Position numbers and translations under genes: made by a program. Positions 43,298 through 54,464 of a stretch of 64,000 nucleotides of DNA are shown here, piece after piece. Under the pieces are notes generated by a model. The model saw only the letters and a program-made list of their open reading frames with translations. It ran no database searches and had not been told where the DNA came from. Location of the stretch: contig JAUPFP010000020.1 in NCBI GenBank assembly GCA_036925085.1, forward strand, positions 2,560,495 through 2,624,494, written 5' to 3'. This DNA comes from Brachycybe producta (Eukaryota > Arthropoda > Diplopoda > Playtdesmida > Andrognathidae). The stretch's first letter is position 1; each line of letters begins with the position of its first letter.

Positions 43298-43538
43298 TTT
43301 AAAACAACGAAAATATATTTCCAGTCCCATGAATTTCGTGTAAAAGTTGTTTTAACTTTCGGCTTGCATATCAAAAATAAATTAAGAGTTTATCTCTGGA
43401 ATAGATAAAAAGCTAAAAATGAAAATATTGTTCGAATTTCCTGATAAGAAAGTGAAACTGATGTGAACACATGAATGTTCCTCAGACAGTGTTTTTTTGT
43501 GATATAAAAATAATTTTTATTTTAACCTTGTGTAGGTT

Positions 43539-45575
43539 TTAACAAAATAACCAGTCTTGATGGCTACGAGGACGGCATTCAGGTGGACATTCGATATCAA
43601 TTGACATACCGTACATGTCCCCAACAAATGTTCCATTAACCCTTTGCGTTGGCCACGGCTTTGTGTACGGAAATGAATTGCAAAGGAAGCTATCATGAGC
43701 CACCATGTTTAAAACGGCAGTTGGCCACACAATTTCTTGCAACAATTGTTGATCATACATTTTGTAGTCATAATGAGCATTGGCCAGTAAGGCCGACCTC
43801 AGGCTTTGCATGTTGAACAGATTATGTTGGTTTCTGGCGCCCCACATTCCTCCTAAATGAAAATACAAAGTTATTTATGAAGCATAATGTGAATCTATCT
43901 AATGTCATAATTTGCTTAACGGCTGACACTCTCTATCCCTCCCTCACTCTGTGCACGAATGTTCTCGGAAACTACACAACTCTAGAATCGTGAAAATTAA
44001 CCAGTATACACATCTGTATACACACGTGTACGTGTACACATGTGCGTGCATGTGTATGCACGTGTACACATGTGCGTGCATGTGTATGCACGTGTACTCA
44101 CGTGTGTGCACGTGTTCGCACGTTTACACGTCTGCGCATGTGTACGCACATTTACACACGTGTGCACATGTGTATGCATGTGTACACACGTGTGCATATG
44201 TGTACACACATGTACACACGTGTGCACATGTGTACACACATGTACACACGAGTGCACATGTGTATGCACATGTACACACGTGTGCATGTGTATGCACATG
44301 TACACACGTGTGCATGTGTATGCACATGTACACATGTGTATGCTTGTGTACACACGTGCGCGCATGTGTATGCACATGTACACACGTGTGTGCATGTGTT
44401 ATTCATTTCTAATATCGTTTAAAATGAGAATTGATCATTTACGTGTATTTTAATATACAAAAATAATAACATAACATAGAAAGGAACACCTCTCCTAAAT
44501 AATAGGAATAGTCCCCGTTTCAAATAATAGAAATGGAAAGAGGAAGAATCTCGATTCTTTAAAAAAAATATTACGTTTTTAAAAAAATTGAAATTTCATA
44601 CATCGAATCACTCTAAAGTCACTCTATTCATTGCCAGAATGTGTACATCATTTTACGTCTGATGACATTTTATTGTAGGTGACCCCGTTTTCGAGTTGTT
44701 CGACCCACAAACAATTATGACCAAAAACTCAAAATTTGTTTCTAAAAAATTCAAAAAAAAAAAAAATAACCCCTGAATAAAATTTTCTAATTTTTTGTCA
44801 GGAGCATCATATTGATCCACGGAATCAAATAAAAAATACTGCATGTCTTTATCTCATTCTGTTCTTGAGTTGTTCAACCCACAAAATCGGGGTTTCGGAC
44901 ATACAGACATCCTTTTTTGCCCCTTTTCTTGTCAAAAATTAACATTTTTTTCTTTAACAATGGGGTCTATGGGCACAATAGAAAAACGATGTTAGCCCTT
45001 TTTGTGGAGATTTTTCGAAGTAATTTTGTGAAAGATAAACATATTGCCGTGACTGTGTGTGTTTTAAAAATTAACATTTTTTCTTTAACATCGGGTCTAT
45101 GGGCTCAATATTGTTACAATATTGTTATCTTGACCAATGTGATATGTGTGGGTACATCATACATGTATTGTGTTTTAGTTTTTGTTTTAATTTAAACAAA
45201 AATCTCACCTAGAATATATGCAAAATGAGCTGGATTATCTCTCATAATGTGAAAAGTCTTATTTTCGCTAATCCAGTCGTTGACTGCATCGATTTCTCGT
45301 TGGTGAATTGGACTGTCCAGATCACGAACTACGAACATGTCAACCAGTGGATCACCCATAACCACAAACCTCCAAAGCATTCCAAAAATCCAGTTTAAAT
45401 TTTTGAACACGTGTTGCAAGTCTCCAACGTAACAATCATCCAAAATTGAATGTTTGCAGACAACTTCGCAAAGATCAGACATTCCTCGCAAATTAGATTC
45501 TGCGATGTTGTGGTAAATTCGAACCGTCCAACCCTTGTAAAGTTTGCCAGCTGCTTTGGTCCTGATTTCCAATCC
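43539..45575 (-). CDS. Conserved protein of unknown function, last two exons
   Basis: Exon 45575-45209 (acceptor TTTTTAAAG|GGATTGG; donor CTAG|GTGAGA) and exon 43852-43539 (acceptor CATTTAG|GAGGAATG; stop TAA). The join is in phase and gives ILG-GMWGARN. About 226 residues of the C-terminus are seen. Visible motifs: GWTVRIYHN, FVVRDLDSPIHQREIDAV, FHIMRDNPAHFAYILGGMWG and DQQLLQEIVWP. The acidic RDLDS and the domain's layout recall GT-A glycosyltransferase-like proteins, but that is inference from a motif. I recall similar uncharacterised proteins in invertebrates and bacteria but cannot name the family. Earlier exons should lie right of 45575; none was recognised among the repeats. The intron holds the alternating tract at 43985-44400 and a family A piece. 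Confidence 0.8.
43985..44400. repeat. Alternating purine-pyrimidine tract (Z-DNA prone)
   Basis: About 400 bp of almost strictly alternating RY sequence made of units such as GTGTGCACATGTGTACACAC (24- and 30-bp periods). It is self-complementary at many scales and free of stop codons in several frames on both strands, which explains the long Cys/His/Thr/Val frames; these are not genes. It lies in the intron of the 43539-45575 gene. Confidence 0.95.
44938..45115. mobile_element. Family A fragments (A6)
   Basis: Two short stretches with CTTTAACA, GGTCTATGGGC, AGAAAAACGATG and AAACATATTGCCGTGACTGTG, matching the right part of family A, duplicated or rearranged. In the intron of the 43539-45575 gene. 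Confidence 0.6.
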
Positions 45576-45957
45576 CTTTAAAAATTGGAATCATGGATAT
45601 GAGTATAGTATAGAATCAACTGTACATCATGGTACCCTGCTGTAAATAAACGAGCAAAGGCTTTTTTTTTTAAAAAAATAAAAATGTCGAGTATTCTTTT
45701 CACTTGGTTTAGGTCTCTAGGTCGTTTTTGTACGATATATAAAGCCCGTTTCGTAGTTATTCCACGAGTATTGTTTTAAAAAGAGGAGAGTGTGAGTAAA
45801 ATTTGCTTTGGAAGCCTTAAGCTAGGGTCCCGTAATCCTCGTATCACGTAATTTTCTAAATCTAATCAATATTTTTGGATGTTTCACCTATAGGAACCTA
45901 TAGGCACCTATAGGTGCATGGGACGAATCCTAAATGAAATAATATTAAATGTCAAAT

Positions 45958-46235
45958 TATTAATAATGAATAACAAGTGTGGCACTGGGGGTCGCCACAA
46001 AGGTGATATTGGTGATCCGAGTACCACCGAAATTGCAACAATCGCCGATTTTTTTGGTTAGTGAACGCTTCTATTGGACGTCAATGGAGTTAAAACTAAT
46101 TTTACCAAAGTTTTTAACTTTTTTTTAGGTTAGGAATTCGAAAGATTCGAAAGACGAAAAAAGCAGCAAAGATTCGAGCTTTCGAATCATGAATATTTTT
46201 CAAGATTCGCGGGATTCGAGGATTCGAATGTCATC
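45958..46235 (+). repeat. Family D copy 3
   Basis: Starts AATAACAAGTGTGGCACTG, then GGGTCGCCACAAAGGTGATA, ACCACCGAAATTGCAACAAT, GACGTCAATGGAGTTAAAAC and the GATTCGAAAGACG block. The most complete copy in the window. Non-coding. Confidence 0.7.
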
Positions 46236-46373
46236 TTTAATAGGAAACAAATTTGAGCAGGAATACTATCTTTGACCCAACGAAAGAATTAAAGCACCTT
46301 TGCACCCCAAAAACCATCCTGCACGTGCAAGGCTGGGGGATTTATATGCGTTCTCATGGCTTTATCTTATATA

Positions 46374-47969
46374 CAGTGCGTTTCAGATATATAGACGCAC
46401 CCCAAAAATGGGTTATATCTCGAGTTAAACTTGATGGATTCGCTTGAAATTTTCACCATAAACAGATCATATTTTATTCCAAACTTTCTGCTAAACAGAA
46501 TTTTTTTTCTTAAAAAGGTAAAAATTAAAAAAAATTAAAAACTGGAAAATGGCCGTTTCATAATTATAGACGCACTAATGAACTTTTCATTTTAATTAAT
46601 TATTGTGACAAAATAACATTCGGAACACGACAGTAACATTAAAATTTATAAAGTATATGACTGTCCTGATGTTTTAGACCTTAAAACATTGTTTTCTACA
46701 TACTTTAAACTAGATTTATAAACATATTTACAGAAATTCTGTCCCGAAGCAGCTAAAATGGCACTTTTCAGCTTTGATATTGCACTATAATCATGGCCAT
46801 CTGCTTAATTATCACGTACAATGATGCCCCAAATGTTTTCTACAAGATTTAATTCCGGGGGACACACCGGTCATTCGAGAGTTGTGATATTTTGGTTCCG
46901 TAACCATTCCTTCATTAGGTTATTGGAGGAAATTGGGGCATTTTCTTGCTGGGATACTAAGCTTATACTATGGAATTGATGTTTTATGGCAGTACATACT
47001 CTCATAACAATGTCTGATAATTGCTAATATTTCTTTTGGTTGAAATAAAGGCTGAGCCTGCTTTTCAAAAACTAAGCTGCTCGTACCAAAGGCACTAAAT
47101 CTTCCCCATATTATTAGGCTCCCCCACTGCCAAAATATTGTTTAGAAAAATATTGTGGTTTTCTCCTCACATCTTTCTAATATGAAAAAAATAATAAAAA
47201 CCATCAGAATCATCTTGGATGATTTTTTTCCAATGGTGGTGGGAGCCTGACAATATGTGAAGTGTTTAGCACCTTTGGAATGAGAAATTTTGCCTTTATT
47301 TCAACCAAAACAAATATCAGTGATTATCAGACATTGTTACGAGAGTATGTACTGCCATAAAGCATCAATTCCATAGCATTAGCTTAGTATCCCAGCAAGA
47401 AAATTCCCCAGCTTCCTCCAATAACCTAATGAAGGAATGGTTACGGAACCAAAATATCACCACTCTCGAATGGCCGGCGTGTCCCCCAGACTTAAATCTT
47501 GTAGAAAACTTTTGGGACATCATTGTACGTGATAATTAAGCAGATTGCCATGATTATACTGCAATATCAAAGCTGAAAAGTGCCATTTTAGCTGCTTCGG
47601 GACAGAATTTCTGTATATGTGTTTATAAATCTAGTTTAAAGTATGTAGAAAACAATGTTTTAAGGTCTAAAACATCAGGACAGTCATATACTTTATAAAT
47701 TTTATTGTTACTGTTGTGTTCCGAATGTTATTTTGTCACAATAATTAATTAAAGTGAAAAGTTCATTAGTGCGTCTATAATTATGAAACGGCCATTTTCC
47801 AGTTTTTAATTTTTTTAATTTTTACCTTTTTAAGAAAAAAATTTCTGTCTAGCATAAAGTTTGTAATAAAAGATGATCTGTTTATGGTGAAAATTTCAGG
47901 CGAATCCATCAAGTTTAACTCGAGATATAACCCATTTTTGGGGTGCGTCTATATATCTGAAACGCACTG
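46374..47969. mobile_element. Palindromic Tc1-type element
   Basis: 1596 bp between TA duplications (46372-46373 and 47970-47971); ends CAGTGCGTTTCAGATATATA and inverse. The two halves are inverted copies of each other over nearly the whole length (axis near 47172). Each carries the end of a Tc1 transposase: on the plus strand near 47470-47520, LEWPACPPDLNLVENFW (the third catalytic region), and on the minus strand near 46910-46850 a decayed version. The transposase N-terminus is absent. Confidence 0.92.
47455..47700 (+). pseudogene. Tc1 transposase C-terminal fragment
   Basis: Reads LRNQNITTLEWPACPPDLN, then LVENFWDIIVRDN, then a stop (TAA) and a further ISKLKSAILAASGQNF segment. The PPDLNLVEN part matches the region of the last catalytic acidic residue of Tc1 transposases. 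The HTH domain and first catalytic residues are missing. The inverted left half repeats the same fragment. Confidence 0.85.
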
Positions 47970-48149
47970 TATAAAACAAAGTAGATATTTCTTTGCACAT
48001 CATAGGCTTTTGAACGGTGAGGGCTGGCATCATAAAATTTGCACAGGTTATTCTTTCCGGAATTTCTGAGTTAATGCAACTATTTTCAGCTCGCTACGTC
48101 ATTCCCTTCCCCAGTTTTACACGTGGTGCGCGTCGTCATATATAGGCAA

Positions 48150-48275
48150 TCAGGATGGGACCTCGCAAGTTAAATATCGATATTGACATCGATAGTGATA
48201 TCGAAGAGGTCACTATCGATGGTTCAATATCGAATATCAACATCAAAATATCAATACTATCGATGGCCATCCCTA
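48150..48275. repeat. ATCGAT-rich short inverted repeat
   Basis: AGGATGGGACC...ATATCGATATTGACATCGAT and inverted ATCGATGGCCATCCCTA. Probably a small hAT-like MITE; ends not certain. Confidence 0.45.
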
Positions 48276-48464
48276 ATAGGCAAACCGTTTTATTTTAAAG
48301 ATTTGGAACCTTAAACGGGGAAAATTGTTTCGACACCTTAACATAGGCGATGCACCCCTGCGGAATTCCATACCAACACATAAATAATGTATTTTTGAAG
48401 AGGTGAGGAATACTAGGAACCTGCAGAAGTGTATATAAAGCTGCAGAATTTTTTTGGTTGGCTG

Positions 48465-49050
48465 TGAAAAGGGTGCAGTTTGGGTCAGGATAAAAAGATG
48501 AACGAATGAACGGGATGAACATTGGGGTAACTCTAAAACCCGACACAGAATGCATTTAGAATAAGATGAACACTATATTATGGATGTACACACATTTTAA
48601 AGGGATGAACAGAGAGAAATAAAAGGATGAACATACTTTAAAGGGATGAACATTGTTTTAAGGGGGATGAACATGGTTTTATGGGGGATGAACATGGGTT
48701 TAAGGGGATAAACATGGTTTTAGGGGGATGAACATGGTTTTAGGGGGATGAACATGGGTTTAAGGGGGATCAACATGGTTTAAGGGGGATCAACATGGTT
48801 TAAGGGGGATGAACATGGGTTTAAGGGGGATGAACGTGGGTTTAAGAGGGATGAACATGGGATTAAGAGGGATGAACATGGGTTTAGGGGGAAGAACATG
48901 GTTTAAGGGGGATGAACATGGCTTTTAGGGGGAAGAAAATGGTTTTAGGGGGATGAACATGGCTTCAGGGGGATGAACATGGGATTATTGGATGAACATG
49001 AGTTTAAGGGGGTTCATCTCCTTTAAACCCATGCTCATCCCCTTTAAATT
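48465..49050. repeat. Minisatellite of GGGGGATGAACATGGTTTTA units
   Basis: About 20 imperfect units of 19-23 bp. The last two units (49008-49048: GTTCATCTCCTTTAAACCC and CTCATCCCCTTTAAA) are in inverted orientation, so the array folds back on itself at its right end. No ORF. Confidence 0.9.
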
Positions 49051-49132
49051 TCTTAACAGTGAAGATGAAAGTCAATAAAAGTTATTTCTTTTAATTGTTT
49101 ACTTTACCCGAGCGAAGCCGGGTAGTAATGCT

Positions 49133-49330
<198 letters not shown>

Positions 49331-49449
49331 TAGTGGGGTAACCCGTCATAAATGACGGGAGCATCTAGTTTCTTTTTGTGTGACTGTCCGGTTGTCATGA
49401 AGCAATTCGCCTTGACCACTTGTGTTTTTTATAAGCACCTTAATATTGT

Positions 49450-49695
49450 TATAGGTATGTGAAGACAGGGAGATACAGTCGTGTGCCCCGCCCCTTTATG
49501 ACTGTCAGACCAAATATCAACCAATTGGAAATTGAAAAGAACGGGGCATGTGACGTCAGACCAAATAACAACCAATTCAAAATTGAAAAGAACGGGGCAT
49601 GTGACATCATACGACATAACAAAATAATTAAAAGTTGCTGGCCCTCATAAAAAGGCAGGGAAAACGACTGTATTTTACTGTCTTTACTTGCCTGT
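49450..49695. mobile_element. Family C-like MITE (long subtype)
   Basis: Ends AAGACAGGGAGATACAGTCG and an approximate inverse with TTTACTGTCTTTACTTGCCTG. It contains CCCCGCCCCTTTATGACTGT and GGGCATGTGACGTCAGACC, the latter in a partial tandem duplication. Confidence 0.7.
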
Positions 49696-49789
49696 CCTTA
49701 CTATTGTTTGGATTCTTGGATCGGGAGAGTGCAACATAAAGTTGACCATGAGAAAAAAGCAGTTCATTTAAATTTCAATCTGATTAAGT

Positions 49790-50815
49790 TTTTGTCCTAA
49801 AACAATTTACCCTAAAGAAACATTTGCCCTAAAGAAACATTTGCCCTAAAGGGAGATATTGCCCTAAAGGGAGATATTGCCCTAAAGGGAGATATTGCCC
49901 TAAAGGGACATTTGCCCTAAAGGGACATTTGCCCTAAAGGGACATTTGCCCTAAAGGAAGATATTGCCCTAAAGGGAGATATTGCCCTAAAGGGAGATAT
50001 TGCCCTAAAGGGAGATATTGCCCTAAAGGGAGATATTGCCCTAAAGGGAGATATTGCCCTAAAGGGAGATATTGCCCTAAAGTTAGATATTGCCCTAAAG
50101 GGAGATATTGCCCTAAAGGGACATTTGCCCTAAAGGGACATTTGCCCTAAAGGGACATTTGCCCTAAAGGGACATTTGCCCTAAAGGGACATTTGCCCTA
50201 AAAAGACATTTGCCCTAAAAAGACATTTGCCCTAAAAGACATTTGCCCTAAAAAGACATTTGCCCTAAAAAGACATTTGCCCTAAAAAGACATTTGCCCT
50301 AAAAAGACATTTGCCCTAAAAAGACATTTGCCCTAAAAAGACATTTGCCCTAAAAAGACATTTGCCCTAAAAAAACATTTGCCCTAAAAAGACATTTGCC
50401 CTAAAAAGACATTTGCCCTAAAAAGACATTTGCCCTAAAAAGACATTTGCCCTAAAAAGACATTTGCCCTAAAAAGACATTTGCCCTAAAGGGACATTTG
50501 CCCTAAAAAACATTTGCCCTAAGGAGATGTTCCCCTAATGAGTAGTCTAAATATACAGTAATTGGTTTTAGGGCATATGTTCTTTGAGGGCAAATAGTTT
50601 TAGGGCAAATGTTTTTAAGGGCAAGTGGTTTTAGGGCAAGTTGTTTTAGAGCAAATGTTCTATTAGGGTAAATGGTTTTAGGGTAAATGGTTTTAGGGCA
50701 AGTGTTCCTTGAGGGCAAATAGTTTTAGGGCAAATGGTTTTAGGGCAAATGTTCTATTAGGGTAAATGGTTTTAAGGAAAATGTTCCATTAGGGTTAATT
50801 GTTTTTATGGCACAA
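49790..50815. mobile_element. Satellite-armed fold-back element, copy 3 (expanded)
   Basis: The left arm 49797-50540 has about 42 head-to-tail units in three blocks: ATATTGCCCTAAAGGGAG, ACATTTGCCCTAAAGGG and ACATTTGCCCTAAAAAG. A short core has GAGTAGTCTAAATATACAG. The right arm 50570-50810 is inverted (TTTTAGGGCAAATG). Arms are strongly unequal. Confidence 0.88.
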
Positions 50816-51247
50816 TTGCCTGTGATAAACTGTAGTTTAATTTTGCTACTATTATCCCCTCCCCTTTTTTTATTTGAAATAGAAAATGTGTTTTTCATTT
50901 TCTCTGGTGTGCGCATGCGCGTCGTTTTTTTTTTTTTTTTTTACTAATTTCATTTCAATTTCAGTCACCCCCTCCCACTTTTCCTCCCTCCACGTTTCTC
51001 TCTCGCCCCCCCCTTCTACACTTTCCATCCAACCTTTCCCCCTCTCCAATTTAATATCATGGGGTTCTTGGATGGGAAGCGTGCAACATATAGTTGACCT
51101 TGAGAAAAAAAAAAAGCTGTTCATTTCTTCATTTATTTAAATTTATATAAATTCCGATGTGCTTCAATGGTTGTACAGCGTTATTTCAGACAGAAAGACA
51201 GACAGACAGACAGATACACAGACCTGGGATATTATATATATAATATT

Positions 51248-52865
51248 AGGGCTGTTCACAAAAAAAAATTTTTCAATTTTGTTATGCATAGTTGTTTATT
51301 TTGTACCTTTTATATAAACATTACTTTGTGCAAAAAATTACTGAGATTAGACTATGCGTAGGGGTTGCTCAACTTGCATTTTTTGGCTGCATTTACAGTT
51401 ACACTAACAGATCAGTTTTATCAACAATAATCTATTATTAACGAGGCTTGTATGCCTTCAGTGTTTCCTTTCTGGCATCAGGGACTCGTTTCCGGTGGTC
51501 TTCAACAACCTGGATCAGTTTTTGCATCTCACGTTCGTTCTTAGTGATGGACTCGTTGAACGTCGAAATCAATGCAACAGATCGCTCAGCAGAATCATTG
51601 ACTACCTTCAGCGAATCAACAATGCACTTTGCATCTTTATACTTTTGAGAGTCCCCCCAGGTCACAGGATCACTATTGAAGAGAAAGTCACATTCTATGT
51701 GAAGTGAACGCAATGCACACATGGAAGCAGATTTCACCAGATCATGCAAGGCTTTGTTCTCAAGTCCGTGGCTGTTCTTTAGTTTGATTCCCCTTTCAGT
51801 CCAGTCTTTGCAACTTTTTATGGCCTCCACTAGCATTCGTTTCTCTTGAACTGGAAGTTTGTTGGAAAACAAAGCAAGGGGTGTCAGTTCAGGTCCGAGG
51901 TACCACAAATGGGAATCAAGTTTCTTCAATGCAGCCTTTGACACATTTTGATTTACAGCTGGATATTGCTTGATTTTCCGGAATAGTTCCAAGTCATTTA
52001 TTGGAGTATCACTCGTCTTCAGACATGAATGAAATCCACGCTTTCACATAAATAAGGCTTACGAACATTAGATTCCATTAGATTCTTCTCTTCCTTAGCG
52101 GTTAGCTTCAATTCCATCCGGAAGAGGTACACTTTCAAGCAGTAAATCACCTTTGCCATCCACCTGGCCATGTGATATGCACCGGGTGACTTGAAATGAT
52201 ATTCTTTCTCTTTGGGTAAAATCCCAGAACTAGAAGGCTTAGCTCCACCATCTCTTTGTAGTCCTCTCGGGGCTTGTACAATTCGTCTGCTGCTAGGCTA
52301 TCTCGAAGGAAAATGATGACTTCTTCTTTCAACTCTTGCAAATGTGTCATGTTCACATTGGTCAGTCGTGGGTCAGTAATCGGTCTGAAATTCTTATGGT
52401 TGATGCAAGGCCAGATCTGTTGGAATCGCTGGAAAAGTGGAATGTTTGGACCTTTAGAAGGTCCAAATAATTCTGAAAAGACACCTCCAACAATTAGCTC
52501 ATGAGTATGGTGACGACAGGCTAAGTAGAGCAAGTTCCTGCCAATCTGTTTCTCCAAAAAAACATATGCACCATTTTGCAGCCGTGTGGTAGTAGCTCTG
52601 TACTTGCTCGTAGTCATATTTTTTAAAGTATAAGTGTCTGAAAACATACATGACAAATTAGGCAATCGATATTTATAAAACCTTAGCATCAACACATATA
52701 GGTGTGACAGATGAAAATTCAAGGTCATTGAGCAACGTCTAAATGTTATTTGACTGCAAAACTTTTTTGCACATTTTGTGTGTACACCAAGTGCTACAAA
52801 ATGAACCACTATGCATTCAAATTGGCGAAAATAATTTTCTCCACCCCTGTGTTTTGAACAACCCT
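51248..52865 (-). mobile_element. TIR transposon with broken protein gene
   Basis: Ends AGGGCTGTTCACAAAA (51248) and inverse TTTTGAACAACCCT (52865), both next to AATAT/TA sequence, so the target duplication (perhaps TA or longer) is ambiguous. 1618 bp. It encodes the frames described in the next entry on the minus strand. Confidence 0.75.
51438..52809 (-). pseudogene. Transposon-type protein, frameshifted
   Basis: Three minus-strand frames make one protein. 52809-52147 carries YLACRHHTHELIVGGVFSEL, LFGPSKGPNIPLFQRFQ and VELSLLVLGFYPK. A second frame (about 52215-52040) carries SPGAYHMARWMAKVIYCLKV and YLFRMELKLTAKEEKNLM. 51992-51438 carries ALKKLDSHLWYLGPELTPLA. At least two frameshifts and stops near 52030 separate them. 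I recall this combination (CRHH, GPS..P, ARWMAK, HLWYL) from multicopy invertebrate proteins of transposon character, but cannot name the superfamily. Confidence 0.6.
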
Positions 52866-52878
52866 AATATATATATAC

Positions 52879-52929
<51 letters not shown>

Positions 52930-52972
52930 TATACATGTATACATATACATGTATATATATATATATACATAC

Positions 52973-53003
<31 letters not shown>

Positions 53004-53032
53004 TACATATATATGTATGTATTTATATATAT
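52866..53032. repeat. (TA)n / (TATACA)n microsatellite
   Basis: About 165 bp of TA with TACATATACATG interruptions, between the transposon and the Gypsy-2 LTR. Confidence 0.95.
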
Positions 53033-53653
53033 TGTGACGAAACGGGATTTTAAATTTGGCGCTCAGAAGAGTGTCACATAAAAGAGCGGAGAGTAACCGC
53101 CGTATCCGTGATGTTGTTCAAGGAAAATAAGAGTATCAGAGGCTAAATGTGGAATAAACAGAAAGAGTTTATTCCACAAACAAACAAATGAATAAATTAG
53201 TTTGTGTCTCTTGAAGCTAGATGAGATAATACGACGAATTATATTTATAATACACTTGAGAAAAGGTTAAATAGAATAAGTGTGGCCCTTCGTATATTTC
53301 CGGCTCCCGAAAATATATCGAGAATGCAAATCGCTTATAGAGAGCGTCTGCTTTGAGAGAATATACTTGAGAGAAGAACCGCGAAATTCAAATGCCGCTC
53401 CTTTTATACTCTTGGCTCTGGCCACGCCCCCTTCTACGGGGACGCTTCCAAGGCCGAATGTTCGAGAACATTCGAGAACATTCGAATTTCCCGGAAGTGA
53501 CGCAGTACTTCCTCTCACGCGGATGCAGAAGAGAGAAAAGAGAAAGAAAGAGAGATGAGCAAAGCCGCTCATCTACAACGAGTACAGGGTGTTTACAAAC
53601 ATTGAAACAAATATTCCCCGACGGCAAAAACACGAAATGACTGGTTCGTCACA
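53033..53653 (-). repeat. Gypsy-2 3' LTR
   Basis: 621 bp, TGTGACGAACC...CGTTTCGTCACA on the minus strand, TG...CA with extended inverted termini (TGTGACGAA). TATA box TATAAAAGG on the minus strand at 53408-53400. A polypurine tract (AGTTGGGGGGAA) adjoins at 53654-53665. The left flank is (TA)n. The 5' LTR lies outside the window. Confidence 0.93.
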
Positions 53654-53665
53654 TTCCCCCCAACT

Positions 53666-54464
53666 AGAGTGAAGCACGTCCTCGAGCTTCTTGTTCTAGC
53701 CTAATGGAAGAAAAGAAAAGAAAAAGCTATCCAAAAATAAAATAAAAACAAAAATAAAAACATTGTTGACTTTACAATGTAGACATTGGGATTTTACACG
53801 GGCAAGGACAAATTAGAACATAACCCAGCCCCAAGAGACACAACTTAACAAACATATTGATAGCAAGAAATTTTACATTTTTTTACAGAAGTTCACCTTC
53901 CGCGAACAGAGGCAGAGCTAACGGGTTCCGCCATCTCCAATCCAGAATCCGAAGAAGGCCAACTTGACATTTTTTTTTAATGATAAAAATTAACGATTGC
54001 AATCCTTGGTAATAAACTTTTTCCTAACAAAACAAACGTTTTTTTTTTTTCCCCTTTTTATATATTTTTCTTATAAGCAGCGATGCACACAATCAAAGTG
54101 AATAACTAAGAACTGAACAAATGTTTCCCCTGTTGGGAATTTCAGCTGGAACTTGAATTTGATTTAGGACTTAGTGTCAAAATGCAAAAAAAAATGAAGA
54201 CTAGTCAAAAATTTTGAATTCTTGAGCAGCAAAACGCCGAACGGGAAACGGGTATAAACCAAATGTATCCCAGGTGAAAATTCCAGCTGGTATCTGTTTC
54301 ATATATTAAACTGAACAATGAATGAAAAGAAATGAGAAGTTACAACAAGTGATAATTGAACGAAGAAATATTCAACTATCAGAGCCATGAAAAGTTTTTT
54401 TTTCACATGTGTATATAACACGATCATGAAAAGTCTGTCATTATTAGAAGAAGTCTGCCACATT
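53666..54464 (-). other. Gypsy-2 3' non-coding region
   Basis: AT-rich, no ORF of note. A tandem-like pair of segments around 54120-54150 and 54240-54300 (both with CCCAGGTG or CCCTGTTG next to a TTCCAGCTGG-type motif) suggests an internal duplication. Confidence 0.6.

Larger units (their letters stand above)
49331..51235. mobile_element. Composite repeat related to 23561-24451
   Basis: Same left end (ACTAGTGGGGTAACCCGTCA) and same inner block (50812-51180 versus 23735-24070, with TGATAAACTGTAGTTTAATT and GTGCGCATGCGCGTCG). It is interrupted by a family C MITE and by the large fold-back array. Near the right end are GACA repeats (51192-51213). Confidence 0.55.

Noticed and set aside
43951..44453. 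Several overlapping Cys/His-rich ORFs of 80-150 codons on both strands.
   Set aside because: They are multi-frame readings of an alternating purine-pyrimidine repeat.
49797..50540. Regular short repeats resembling a CRISPR array.
   Set aside because: There are no spacers; units are contiguous and degenerate, the host is an animal, and an inverted arm with a core follows.
49797..50540. CCCTAAA motif suggesting an interstitial telomere.
   Set aside because: The unit is 17 bp with only one CCCTAAA per unit, and the same repeat forms arms of dispersed fold-back elements.
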